A stretch of 64,000 nt of DNA from DATAEE01 sp963725145. GTDB taxonomy: Bacteria > Acidobacteriota > Vicinamibacteria > Vicinamibacterales > 2-12-FULL-66-21. Below are positions 41,480 through 50,419 of this stretch, piece after piece (the stretch's first letter is position 1; each line of letters opens with the position of its first letter). Both the position numbers and the translations under genes were made by a program. The stretch lies in contig CAVRXL010000010.1 of NCBI GenBank assembly GCA_963725145.1, positions 124,001 through 188,000 on the forward strand. The letters are read 5' to 3'. The notes beneath the pieces are model-generated. The model ran no database searches. It was not told where the DNA came from and saw nothing but the letters and a program-made list of their open reading frames with translations.

Positions 41480-44400
41480 ATGCTGGATCTCCTCGCGGAG
41501 TGGCCACTTCTTCGCCAACTCATCTCCGGCGGCGACGGCACGGGCGTCGAGGCGATGTCGCCGCGCACCCTGGCGCTTCGGCCTCGCAATGAAGGAGCAT
41601 CGGTCGCGCGATCTGTCTGCCCTTTCTGCGGCGTCGGATGCGGCCAGCTCGTGTTCCATCGAAACAACAAGCTGATTTCGATCGAGGGCGATCCCGGTTC
41701 GCCGGTTTCCGAAGGACACCTCTGCCCCAAGGGGGCCGCCAGCTTCGAGCTGCTGACGCATCCGGCCCGATTGACCACGGTGAAGTACCGCGCGCCGCAT
41801 GCCAGAACCTGGACGGAGATCGATCCGGAACAGGCGCTCGACAGAATCGCGGAGCGGGTCTGGCAGTCGCGCGAACGGCACTTCGTCGAGACGATCGACG
41901 GCCGGCCGGTCATGCAGTGCCGGTCGATCGCGCACCTCGGCGGCGCGACGCTCGACAACGAAGAGAACTACCTGATCAAGAAGCTGTTCACGGGCGGGCT
42001 GGGCATGGTCTGCCTCAGCAACCAGGCCCGGATATGACACAGCTCCACGGTGCCCGGTCTGGGCACCACGTTCGGACGGGGCGGCGCGACCACCGCGCAG
42101 CAGGATCTGGTCAACGCCGACGCGATCCTCATCATCGGCTCGTCGATGGCAGAGGCACACCCGGTGGGCTTCCAGTGGGTCGTGCGCGCGCGCGAACGTG
42201 GCGCGACGGTCATCCACGTCGACCCGCGGTTCTCGCGCACGTCGGCGATGGCCGATCGCTGGGTCCCGCTTCGCGCCGGCAGCGACATCATCTTTCTTGG
42301 AGGGCTCATAAACTACGTGATCGAGCGTGGCCTCGAGTTCCGCGACTACGTCGTGGCGTACACGAACGCGCCGGCCATCGTGGATGACCGGTTCGAAGGG
42401 ACCGACGAGCTCGGCGGAATGTTCTCCGGCTGGGACAACACGGCCGGGCGCTACGACGCCAAAAGCTGGAGCTGCGGCGCCGAGCGGGATCCGACGCTGA
42501 AGCATCCGAGGTGCGTGTTCCAGATCCTGAAGCGCCACTTCGCGCGGTACACGCCCGAGATGGTCGAGCGCGCCTGTGGCGTGCCACGAGACGCGTTCCT
42601 CGACGTCGCGCGGATGTTCACCGCGGCGTCGGGCCCGGATCGGACCGCGACGATTTGCTACGCGGTCGGCCTGACGCAGCATTCGGTCGGCGTGCAGATC
42701 ATCCGCGCGGCGGCGATCCTGCAGCTGCTGCTCGGCAACGTGGGACGGCCCGGTGGCGGCGTGCTCGCGCTGCGCGGCCACGCGTCGATCCAGGGATCGA
42801 CCGACATCCCGACGCTCTTCGACATGCTCCCGGGCTATCTGCCGATGCCGAAGCTCGAGCCGCGGGGCGGCCGGACGCTCGCCGAGTACCTGCTGACGCA
42901 CCGTCCGCCGACCGGCGTCTGGGCGGCGACCGACGCCTTCCTCGTCTCGCTGCTCAAGGCGTGGTACGGCGAGGCGGCGACGCGCGCGAACGACTTCGGC
43001 TTCGACTGGCTGCCGCGGCTCACCGGCGATCACTCGCATCTCGCGTACTGGCTCGACATGGCGGACGGGAAGCTCGAGGGCCTGTTCGTGATGGGGCAGA
43101 ACCCGGCCGTCGGCGCCCCGAACGCCCGGCTCGAGCGCCGCGCCCTCGCCAACCTCCGCTGGCTCGTCGTCCGCGACATGGTCGAGACCGAGACCGCGAG
43201 CTTCTGGTACGACTCGCCCGAGATCGAGCGAGGCGAGCTGCGGACCGAGGACATCGCGACCGAAGTATTCCTCTTTCCCGCCGCCGGCCATGCCGAGAAG
43301 AGCGGCAGCTTCACGAACACCCAGCGGTTGATTCAATGGCGCGAAAAGGCGGTCGATCCGCCAGGCCAGGCGCGGAGCGACGCCTGGTTCGTGTACCACC
43401 TGGGCCGCCGGCTGAAAGCCATGGCGGCCAGGGAGCCGCGGGCCCGCCACGCCGGCCTCGCGGCGCTGACCTGGGACTACTCAACCGCCGGCAGGCACCA
43501 CGAGCCGTCGAACGTAGAGGTTCTGCAGGAGATCAACGGCTGGCAGGTCACGAACGGTGTACGGACGCAGGTCGAGAGCTTCGGCGCGCTGAAGAACGAC
43601 GGCAGCACCGCCTGCGGCTGCTGGATCTACTCGGGCGTTTATCCGGCACCCGATCGCAATCGCGCCCGCGAGCGCGAGGCGCGCGGTCCGTACGGGCACG
43701 GATGGGGATTCACCTGGCCGGCCGATCGCCGAATCCTGTACAACCGCGCGTCGGCGCGGCCCGACGGCCGGCCGTGGAGCGATCGCAAGAAACTCGTGTG
43801 GTGGGACGACACCCGCGGCGAGTGGACCGGCCTCGACACGCCGGACTTCAACCGCACGAAAGCGCCGGACTATCGCCCGCCGCAAGGCGCGCTCGCGGAC
43901 GCCGGCCTCGCGGGCGACGCGCCGTTCATCATGCATCCCGACGGCCTCGGCTGGATCTGGGTCGCGAGCGGGCTGAAGGACGGGCCGCTGCCGGCGCACT
44001 ACGAGCCGCTCGAATCGCCGATCGCGAATCCGTTGTACCGGCAGCAGCGCAACCCCGCGGCGGATCCGAAGGAGCGTCCGGACAATGCCTACGCGACGTC
44101 GCCCGACAGCCGCTACCCGCACGTGCTGACGACGTATCGGTTGACGGAGCACCATGCGGCGGGAGGAATGACGCGGACGCTGCGCCGGCTGGCGGAACTG
44201 CAGCCGGAGCTCTTCTGCGAGCTCTCGCCGGAGCTCGCGCACGAGATTGGCGTGCGGCACGGCGAGCAGCTCACGATCTCGACGCCGCGCGGATCCATCA
44301 ACGCGCGCGCGATGGTGACGGCGCGGATCAGGCCGCTCACGATCGAGGGCCGGACGGTCCATCAGGTCGCGCTCCCGTTTCACTACGGCCGTCACGGGCA

Positions 44401-44554
44401 CGCGAAGGGGGACGTCGTCAACGATCTGATCCCGATCTCGCAGGAACCGAACGTGAAGATCATGGAATCGAAAGCGCTGCTCTGCCGGGTCGAGGTCAGC
44501 AACAGCGTAGGCCCGACCTTCAGGTCGGGCGTGCCCGAATCACCCGGACGCTAG
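41480..44554 (+). CDS. Selenocysteine-containing formate dehydrogenase, catalytic (molybdopterin) subunit
   Basis: A 1,024-residue protein read through an in-frame UGA. The N-terminal 4Fe-4S site is SVCPFCGVGCGQLVF with the later CPKGAAS. UGA at codon 186 lies in NQARI-U-HSSTVPGLGTTFG, the place of the active-site Sec in FdnG/FdhF-type enzymes. A SECIS hairpin follows it directly. Downstream are molybdopterin domains (VHDP-type VIHVDPRFSRTSAMAD, NVGRPGGGVLALRGHASIQGS, GQNPAVGAPN) and the C-terminal beta-barrel. It oxidises formate and bis-MGD binds Mo or W. No Tat motif is seen. The C-terminus is supplied by a REP element. Confidence 0.92.
42035..42067 (+). promoter_or_regulatory. UGA selenocysteine codon and bacterial SECIS element
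   Basis: The UGA (42035-42037) is followed 11 nt later by a perfect 7 bp stem, GGTGCCC (42049-42055) and GGGCACC (42061-42067), closing the loop GGTCT. Loop sequence and distance match the E. coli fdhF SECIS that SelB recognises (GGUCU apical loop about 11 nt after UGA). It directs Sec insertion instead of termination. Confidence 0.88.
44507..44530 (+). repeat. GTAG-headed REP encoding the formate dehydrogenase C-terminus
   Basis: GTAG plus a hairpin with arms GCCCGACCT / AGGTCGGGC, tail GTGCCCG. It is translated in frame (SVGPTFRSGVP) and the stop codon follows shortly after. Confidence 0.85.
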
Positions 44555-45397
44555 ATGCCTATCACCGCTTTCCTGACCGACTCGACCCTCTGCATCGGCT
44601 GCAAAGCGTGCGAGGTGGCTTGCAAGGAGTGGAACCGCTTGCCTGACGATGGGATCCAGTGGCGCGGGCTCTCGTACGACCATACTGGCTCGCTCGGACA
44701 CTCCACCTGGCGGCACGTGAAGTTTGTCGAGGGATTCCAAGCCCCAAGCCCCAATCCCCAAGCCCTGGGCCCCAATCTCCAGGCCCCAGGCCCCCATCCT
44801 CCGGCCCCAACCTGGAACTTCTCCAGCGACGTCTGCAAGCACTGCGAGCATGCCGGCTGCCTGGATGCCTGCCCGACCGGCTCGATCGTGCGGACCGAGT
44901 TCGGCGGGGTGTTCATCCAACCGGACGTCTGCAACGGATGCGGATATTGCGTCGTCTCCTGCCCGTTCGGGGTCGTCGATCGTCATCCCGCGGACGGCCG
45001 GGCGTTCAAGTGCACGTTCTGCTACGACCGTCAGAAGGCGGGGCTCGTTCCGGCCTGCGCGAAGGCCTGTCCGACGGAGTCGATTCTGTTCGGTGAGATC
45101 GATACGCTTCGGACGCGGGCAACGGCGAGGGTCGAGGAATTGCGCGCTCGCGGTGTGGAGGACGCGACGCTCTACGACGGGCGCGACACGGGCGTCGGCG
45201 CCACGCACGCGATGTTCATCGTCCGCGGCGACCCCCGGACCTACAATCTTCCGGCTGCACCCGAAGCGCCCGCCGCGCACGCGCCGGACGGCTGGCGCTC
45301 GGCGGCGATTGCGGCCGGCGCGATGGTTGTCCTGACGGCTCTTGCGTTTCTGGGCGGGCCTAAGAGGCCCGCCCTCCAAGGACTGGAACGACGCTAG
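44555..45397 (+). CDS. Formate dehydrogenase iron-sulfur subunit (four-cluster, membrane-anchored)
   Basis: A 280-residue electron-transfer subunit. Cys motifs in order: CIGCKACEVACKEW, then SDVCKHCEHAGCLDACPTG, then CNGCGYCVVSCPFG, then CTFCYDR with ACAKACPTESI. These would bind four 4Fe-4S clusters as in FdnH. One C-terminal helix (AAIAAGAMVVLTALAFLGG) anchors it. A Pro/Gln-rich low-complexity insert (44738-44812) sits between cluster motifs 1 and 2, and the C-terminus is REP-encoded (GPKRPALQG). ATG immediately follows the catalytic-subunit stop. Confidence 0.92.
   Translation: MPITAFLTDSTLCIGCKACEVACKEWNRLPDDGIQWRGLSYDHTGSLGHSTWRHVKFVEGFQAPSPNPQALGPNLQAPGPHPPAPTWNFSSDVCKHCEHAGCLDACPTGSIVRTEFGGVFIQPDVCNGCGYCVVSCPFGVVDRHPADGRAFKCTFCYDRQKAGLVPACAKACPTESILFGEIDTLRTRATARVEELRARGVEDATLYDGRDTGVGATHAMFIVRGDPRTYNLPAAPEAPAAHAPDGWRSAAIAAGAMVVLTALAFLGGPKRPALQGLERR
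44738..44812. repeat. CCCCAAGC low-complexity array inside the Fe-S subunit
   Basis: Degenerate 7 nt units (CCCCAAG, CCCCAAT, CCCAGGC) with one short inverted unit (CTGGGCC). Translated as APSPNPQALGPNLQAPGPHP. Same family as 21677-21747 and 63388-63417. Confidence 0.75.
45352..45374. repeat. REP-like palindrome at the end of the Fe-S subunit gene
   Basis: Arms GGGCGGGCCT / AGGCCCGCCC around AAG, with tail TCC. It is translated as the last residues of the subunit. Confidence 0.75.
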
Positions 45398-45401
45398 GAT
45401 T

Positions 45402-45565
45402 AGGTGCACTCAGGTGCACTGGGTGCCCTCAGGTGCCCTGAGGTGCAGGTGCACTAAGGTGCGCGGTGCTAAGTGCGCGCCCGCATCGAGGACGCCGCAG
45501 GCATCACCAAGTGCACCCGCACCAGAGTGCACGAAGGGCACCCAGAGCACCCAAGTGCACCATCG
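45402..45565. repeat. Inverted GGTGC array between Fe-S and membrane subunit genes
   Basis: Units GGTGCACTCA, GGTGCACTG, GGTGCCCTCA face AAGTGCACC, GGGCACCCA, GAGCACCCA. Central sequence GGTGCGCGGTGCTAAGTGC is identical to that in 41305-41464, so the two arrays share origin. A strong hairpin here would weaken transcription into the NrfD gene. Confidence 0.85.
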
Positions 45566-45579
45566 AGCGATAGCGCCAA

Positions 45580-46548
45580 ATGGACCGCGAATCAAGGCTT
45601 GATGATCTGCGGCGCGAAGCGAAAGAGACCGGAACGGTCCAGGCGCCAGGCGTCCGTCCTGCCGGCGCACCCTTCCCGATCGCCGACGCCGATCACGGCT
45701 ACTACGGCCTGCCGCTGCTGAAGCGGCCGACGTGGACGTGGGAAGTCCCGGCGTACCTGTTCGTCGGGGGGACGGCTGGCGCGGCGGCGCTCATCGGCGC
45801 GGCCGCCAACATGAGCGGGCATCCCACGCTCGCGCGCGACGCGCGCTGGATTGCCGCGGCCGGCGCCGCGGCCTCCCCTCCTTTATTGATCTCCGATCTC
45901 GGCAGGCCGGACCGTTTCCTCAACATGCTGCGCGTCTTCAAGGTGCAGAGCCCGATGTCGGTCGGGGTCTGGACGCTCGTCGCGTTCTCGACCGCGAGCG
46001 CGACGGCGGCGTTCGCGGACGTCGCGTCGCGGCTGCTGCCGGCGTCGACGCCGGTGCGGACGGTGCGCAACGCCTCCGAGCTCATGGCCGCGTCGACCGG
46101 CATCGCCATGTCGACGTACACGGGTGTTCTCATCGGCGCTACGTCGATTCCCGTCTGGTCCGCGAACGTGCGCCTCCTCCCGATTCACTTCGCGGCGGGA
46201 TCGCTCGGCGGCGCGGCCTCGCTCCTCGAGATCGCCGGGCATCGCCATCGTGGGCTGCACCTGCTTGCGCTGGCCTCGGCCGCGGTCGAGACGGCCGTGG
46301 CCTTCGATCTCGAGCGGCGCACCGACCGGACGAGCGCCCCGCTGCGCGAGGGGGAAAGCGGCGCGCTCATCCGCGCCGGTGGAATCCTCTCCGGACCGGT
46401 CCCGCTCGTCCTGCGGCTCCTCGGCGGGCGGTCGTTCGGCTGGCGGCGCGCGGCGGGATTGTGCGCCGTTGCCGGGGCGCTTCTGACCCGTTTCGGCTGG
46501 GTGCGAGCCGGCGCTGCCTCGGCGGACGATCCGGACGTCGCCCTATAA
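45580..46548 (+). CDS. NrfD/PsrC-like membrane quinone-interacting subunit
   Basis: A 322-residue membrane protein with about 8 helices (WTWEVPAYLFVGGTAGAAALIG, LLISDLGRPDRFLNML, MSVGVWTLVAFSTASATAAF). The LGRPDRFLNMLRVFKVQSPMSVG block is the NrfD family signature. It would pass electrons from the Fe-S subunit to the quinone pool, replacing the diheme cytochrome b of FdnI. Start ATG 45580, just after the hairpin array. Confidence 0.9.
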   Translation: MDRESRLDDLRREAKETGTVQAPGVRPAGAPFPIADADHGYYGLPLLKRPTWTWEVPAYLFVGGTAGAAALIGAAANMSGHPTLARDARWIAAAGAAASPPLLISDLGRPDRFLNMLRVFKVQSPMSVGVWTLVAFSTASATAAFADVASRLLPASTPVRTVRNASELMAASTGIAMSTYTGVLIGATSIPVWSANVRLLPIHFAAGSLGGAASLLEIAGHRHRGLHLLALASAAVETAVAFDLERRTDRTSAPLREGESGALIRAGGILSGPVPLVLRLLGGRSFGWRRAAGLCAVAGALLTRFGWVRAGAASADDPDVAL

Positions 46549-46555
46549 TTTTGAG

Positions 46556-46654
46556 GCCAGGCGCGCCACAGGCGCGCCCCGCCGGAGCGGAGCGGGGCAA
46601 TGGGGGCCCCGCGAGCGACGGCGTTGGGGGGTCCGGCGGGGCGAAGCCCCCCGG
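46556..46654. repeat. GC-rich compound repeat upstream of the octaheme cytochrome
   Basis: Successive inverted motifs: GGCGCGCC-ACA-GGCGCGCC, GCCGGAGCGGAGCGGGGC, GGGGCCCC and GGCGGGGCGAAGCCCCCC. The region fills the whole gap to the cytochrome gene. Similar GC-rich palindromes occur at 61572-61650. Confidence 0.65.
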
Positions 46655-46660
46655 TTGAAG

Positions 46661-48811
46661 ATGACACGGACGCTCCTCATCATCGGCGTCGTCGCGAGTG
46701 CGTACCTCTCCGCGATGGGCGTGGGTCTCGGAGGGGCCGGTCTCGCTCTCGGAGGGGCCGGTCTTCAGACCGGCCCCCCCACAAACCCGGGCCCCTCGAG
46801 TACCTCCGCGGACTTTCTCGGCTCCGAATCCTGCAAGTCCTGCCACGAGGATCAATACGCGTCCTGGAAGAAGTCGCTGCACGTGCAAATGACGCGTCCG
46901 GTCGAGGAGGCGCGCGTCCTGGGGAACTTCCGCCCCGGCACGCGGCTGGAGAAGTACGGCCGCGCGTACACGATGGACACGCGCGATGGCCGGCGATTCG
47001 TGAAGCGCCTGCGGCCCGAGCGACTCGATCTTGCTCAGGGTCGTCCTGAGCCTGTCGAAGGACGAGGCGCCGGAGTCCCCAGCGCGACTCAAACGGCCAG
47101 CATGCGCGGGCGGGCAAGCCTCGAGGATGAAGAGTTCGAAGTCCACTACACACTTGGCGCGCGGCGGTTCCAGGGCTACCTGTCGCGGCTGCCCAACGGC
47201 GGCATCTACGTGCTGCCCGTGTTCTGGCACGTCGAGACCGGCCAGTGGATCGATTTCCAGGAGATCACGCCGCTTCCGATCAAAGGGAGCGAGGCGGCGC
47301 ACGACTTCCGGCAGATCTGGAACGTCAACTGCTTCAACTGCCACGCCACGAACCTCGTGCAGAACTTCGACACGAAGACGAAGAGCTACGGCACGACGTG
47401 GACCGAGATGGGGATCGGTTGCGAGGCGTGCCACGGTCCGGGCCGCGAGCACTCGGCCGCCATGCGGGCGTGGAAGGCGGGCGAGACGCACAAACCGGCG
47501 GCGCTGAAGGTCATCTCGCCGCGGACCGCGGCGCCGCGCCAGATCTTCGACACCTGCGGCTACTGCCACGGCAACAAGACGAACTACTTCCCCGGTTTTC
47601 GCGCAGGTGATCGCTACGAGGACTTCGCGCTCCCGTTCCTGATCAGCCAGCCGATCCCGCCCGAGGATCCCCAGGGGGATTTCTGGCCCGACGGGCGGCC
47701 GAACCGCTTCAACCGCCCGCAGGCGATCACCTCGACCGGCTGCTTTCTGAAAGGAAAGGTGACCTGCACGAGTTGTCACGTCGGCCACGCCGCGCGGAAC
47801 GACCACGCGCTGAAGCTTCCCGCCGAGCAGAGCAACGGCCTGTGCACGCAGTGCCACTCGAGCTTCGCCGGGCCGAAGCTCACGGCCCACACGCGGCACG
47901 CGGCCGATTCGGCCGGCAGCCGCTGCGTCGAGTGCCACATGAGCGACGTCAACTGGCGGCTGCTCACGCGCCGCCGCGATCACACGTTCGCGCCTCCGGT
48001 GCCGGAGATGACCGCCCAGTACGGCGTCCCGAACGCCTGCACGACCTGCCACGACGACAAAACGCCTGAGTGGGCCATCAAGACAATGGACGGGTGGTTC
48101 GGCGAAGCCGATCGCGAGCGCCGGTCCGGCGTCATGCGTCGCGCCAACGCGATGTACCGCGCCGGCGCGGGCGACCGCACTGCGATTCCCGCGCTCGCCT
48201 CGGTCGTCTCCGAATCCGCCCAGGGCGTCGTCGTTCGCGCGAGCGCCGCCGATTTCATCGGACGATTGAGCGCTGAGGGCGGCCTGCCGATCGAGGCGGC
48301 GAACGCGCTCCTGAAAGCGACCGCTGATCGCGAGCCCATGGTCCGCGCGACAGCGATCAGGGCGCTGGGCTTCTCGGGAGAGCGCCGCGCGGTCCCAGCC
48401 ATCACCGCCCGATTGCGCGACCCGGTACGGGTCGTTCGCGTGATCGCCGCGTCGGCGCTTCTCGGCCTGGGCGTCGCGACGCTCGAGGGTCAGCCGGGTG
48501 TGTCGCTCGTCCGCGCGCAGGACGAGTACGCCGAGAGCCTCCGAGCCTTCCCCGACGCATCGGACAACCACACGTCCCTCGGCTGGCTCGAGATGTCGCG
48601 TGGACGCGATGCTGACGCCGATCGGGCGATCCGCACCGCGATCGATCTGAACCCGTCGGATGCCCGCGCGCGGCTGCTGCGGGGCGTGCTCCTCGCCCGT
48701 CAGGACAAGCTGGACGACGCGATTCGCGAGTGGATGGAGGCGAAGAAGCTGGACCCGTCGAACCCGCGGATCGATCTCCTCATCGAGGAGGCGCGCCGGC
48801 GGAAGCAATAA
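46661..48811 (+). CDS. Octaheme cytochrome c with C-terminal HEAT/TPR repeats, exported
   Basis: A 716-residue periplasmic multiheme protein. Eight CxxCH motifs: CKSCH, CFNCH, CEACH, CGYCH, CTSCH, CTQCH, CVECH and CTTCH. Signal peptide TLLIIGVVASAYLSAMGVG is followed by a REP-encoded Gly-rich linker. After the heme domain come HEAT-like repeats (AIPALASVVSESAQ, AVPAITARLRDPVRVV) and TPR units to the C-terminus. It probably accepts electrons from the formate dehydrogenase/NrfD module or a quinol; the exact partner is unknown. ATG 46661; an upstream TTG is less likely. Confidence 0.88.
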   Translation: MTRTLLIIGVVASAYLSAMGVGLGGAGLALGGAGLQTGPPTNPGPSSTSADFLGSESCKSCHEDQYASWKKSLHVQMTRPVEEARVLGNFRPGTRLEKYGRAYTMDTRDGRRFVKRLRPERLDLAQGRPEPVEGRGAGVPSATQTASMRGRASLEDEEFEVHYTLGARRFQGYLSRLPNGGIYVLPVFWHVETGQWIDFQEITPLPIKGSEAAHDFRQIWNVNCFNCHATNLVQNFDTKTKSYGTTWTEMGIGCEACHGPGREHSAAMRAWKAGETHKPAALKVISPRTAAPRQIFDTCGYCHGNKTNYFPGFRAGDRYEDFALPFLISQPIPPEDPQGDFWPDGRPNRFNRPQAITSTGCFLKGKVTCTSCHVGHAARNDHALKLPAEQSNGLCTQCHSSFAGPKLTAHTRHAADSAGSRCVECHMSDVNWRLLTRRRDHTFAPPVPEMTAQYGVPNACTTCHDDKTPEWAIKTMDGWFGEADRERRSGVMRRANAMYRAGAGDRTAIPALASVVSESAQGVVVRASAADFIGRLSAEGGLPIEAANALLKATADREPMVRATAIRALGFSGERRAVPAITARLRDPVRVVRVIAASALLGLGVATLEGQPGVSLVRAQDEYAESLRAFPDASDNHTSLGWLEMSRGRDADADRAIRTAIDLNPSDARARLLRGVLLARQDKLDDAIREWMEAKKLDPSNPRIDLLIEEARRRKQ
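46754..46777. repeat. REP-like palindrome in the octaheme cytochrome leader
   Basis: Arms GGGGCCGGTCT / AGACCGGCCCC around TC, preceded by a partial copy at 46731-46742. Translated between signal peptide and heme domain. Confidence 0.8.
47031..47062. repeat. CTTCGACA-type repeat inside the octaheme cytochrome gene
   Basis: CTTGCTCAGGGTCGTCCTGA followed by GCCTGTCGAAGGACGA. It is translated as LAQGRPEPVEGR in a surface loop between hemes 1 and 2. Related to 18123-18169 and 56391-56413. Confidence 0.65.
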
Positions 48812-49508
48812 CGATGTCGCCGGTGATGACGTCGATCGAGACCACCGGCTCTCCTTTCCCCAGCGTCGCCTCGCCGAAGCGGGGGCCGAACGCCTCCCGC
48901 CGAGCGAGCGGAATCTCCGACTGAATCCTGCCGTTGAACGTCAGCGCGAGTATCCGGGCGTCCGCCGGCGGGCGCGCGAACGTCAGCCGCACGTTGCCGT
49001 TGAAGGCGCGCAGCCGCAGCAGCCCGGCCGGGTCGAGCGTCGCCGATTCGACGGTCACGTCGCCGAAGCCGGTCTCGAGGCGGACCCGCCCACCGATCCG
49101 CGATGCCTCGATGCCACCCTGGCGGACGTCGGCGGTGATCGCCCCGGACAGCCCGACGATGGTGAGGCGTCCGTCGAGCAGCCTCACAGCCTCGAACGTC
49201 GCCTTCGCAGGCGCGCGAATCCCGATCCGGGTCCGGACGGTCCGGTCCATCGCACCTCCCGGCTGGATCGCCGAGATCCGGATGGCTCCCGGGCCCTCGT
49301 CCACGCGCGGCTCGACGCCTGCCGGCGCGTCGATGTCGATCGTCAGCTCCGGTTTGTCCCAGCCGCGGATGTCGACGTCGCCGACGGTGCTGTCGATCGA
49401 GATTGGGGTGCCGGGTGGAAGGGCGATCGTCCGCGACAATCCCGTCGGCGCCGTGAGGGCGGTCGCCAGGAGGCCGAGGACCCACGGTGAGGTCAGCAGA
49501 CTCTTCAT
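48780..49508 (-). CDS. Exported beta-helix protein, DUF4097-like
   Basis: A 242-residue exported protein with signal LLTSPWVLGLLATALTAPTG. It is built of short beta repeats (DSTVGDVDIRGWDK, GLSGAITADVRQGG, ETGFGDVTVES, RAFNGNVRLTF) as in DUF4097-type putative adhesins. ATG 49508 overlaps the upstream stop (ATGA), so it belongs to the kinase-oxidoreductase operon. Its 3' end overlaps the cytochrome gene by 32 bp, converging. Confidence 0.78.
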   Translation of the reverse strand: MKSLLTSPWVLGLLATALTAPTGLSRTIALPPGTPISIDSTVGDVDIRGWDKPELTIDIDAPAGVEPRVDEGPGAIRISAIQPGGAMDRTVRTRIGIRAPAKATFEAVRLLDGRLTIVGLSGAITADVRQGGIEASRIGGRVRLETGFGDVTVESATLDPAGLLRLRAFNGNVRLTFARPPADARILALTFNGRIQSEIPLARREAFGPRFGEATLGKGEPVVSIDVITGDIVIASAGAPPR

Positions 49509-50419
49509 CGAGACTCCGCCGCGAGATCCTCCTTGAGCAGCGACTGGTTGATCGCGTACGCCGCTTCGGCCCCTTCGGCGGCGGCCACGACCGCCCACTG
49601 CACCGCGCGAGAAGCGTCACCCGCGACGTAGAGTCCGGGAACGTGCGTCGTCTCGTACGGCCCCGTCCGCACGGTGCCCTTGTCGTTGAACTCGCAGCCG
49701 AGGCGCCGGGTCAGCTCGGAATGCTGCGACTGGCCGAGCGTGAAGAACAGCGCGCGCCGTTCGAGCGGCGGACCCGCGAGAAAGACGATCCGCTCGAGCA
49801 GGCCGTCCGTCCCGACGAGGCGCGCCACGCGGCGCTCATCGACAGCGATGCCGTGCGCCCGCAGACGTTCCCGCTGCTCGTCCTCGAGCTCCGACGGCCC
49901 GTCGGTCACGAGCACCAGGTCGCGCGACCAGCCCGTCAGCTCGAGCGACAACCCGCAGCCCTTGTCACCTTTCCCGTAGATCGCGATCGGCTGGCCGCGA
50001 AGCTCCCAGCCGTCACAGTACGGGCAATGAAAGACGGTGCGTCCGTACAGGCCGCGGATCCCGTCGATCTCCGGAACGTGGTCGAGGACGCCGGTGGCGA
50101 GCATCAGCTTGCGGGATCGGCAGACGTCTCCGGTCGCGAGCGTGACGCTGAAGCCGTCCGCCTCGCACGAGGCGTCGTGCACGTCGACGTCGCGAAACTC
50201 GACCGTGTCGTACCGCGCCAGCTCGTCGCGGGCGAGGCGCCGCAGCTCGAGCGGCGGCGTGCCGTCCCGGGTGAGAAAGCCGTGCAGCGCCTGCGAGGCG
50301 GCGTTGCGCGGGCGTCCGCCGTCGCAGACCAGAACACTGCGGCAGGCGCGCGCGAGCACGAGCGCGGCGCTCAGCCCCGCGGGTCCGCCTCCGACGATGA
50401 TGACGTCGTAGCGCGTCAA
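49505..50419 (-). CDS. Thioredoxin reductase-like FAD/NAD(P)-dependent oxidoreductase
   Basis: A 304-residue two-domain flavoprotein. FAD motif VIIVGGGPAGLSAALVLARA at the N-terminus, redox pair CPYCDGWELRG, a second nucleotide-binding region and the C-terminal FAD motif GLYVAGDASRAVQ. TrxB normally has CATCDG, so the substrate may not be thioredoxin. Start TTG 50419 overlaps the kinase stop (TTGA); downstream it overlaps the DUF4097-like gene. Confidence 0.88.
   Translation of the reverse strand: MTRYDVIIVGGGPAGLSAALVLARACRSVLVCDGGRPRNAASQALHGFLTRDGTPPLELRRLARDELARYDTVEFRDVDVHDASCEADGFSVTLATGDVCRSRKLMLATGVLDHVPEIDGIRGLYGRTVFHCPYCDGWELRGQPIAIYGKGDKGCGLSLELTGWSRDLVLVTDGPSELEDEQRERLRAHGIAVDERRVARLVGTDGLLERIVFLAGPPLERRALFFTLGQSQHSELTRRLGCEFNDKGTVRTGPYETTHVPGLYVAGDASRAVQWAVVAAAEGAEAAYAINQSLLKEDLAAESR

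Noticed and set aside
41480..42037. Formate dehydrogenase as a pseudogene with a premature stop
   Set aside because: The UGA is at the known Sec position, both sides are in the same frame and conserved, and a SECIS hairpin with the GGUCU loop follows.
41333..43450. A 705-residue open frame on the minus strand opposite formate dehydrogenase
   Set aside because: It is a shadow frame typical of GC-rich DNA, with Arg/Asp-rich text and no family motif.
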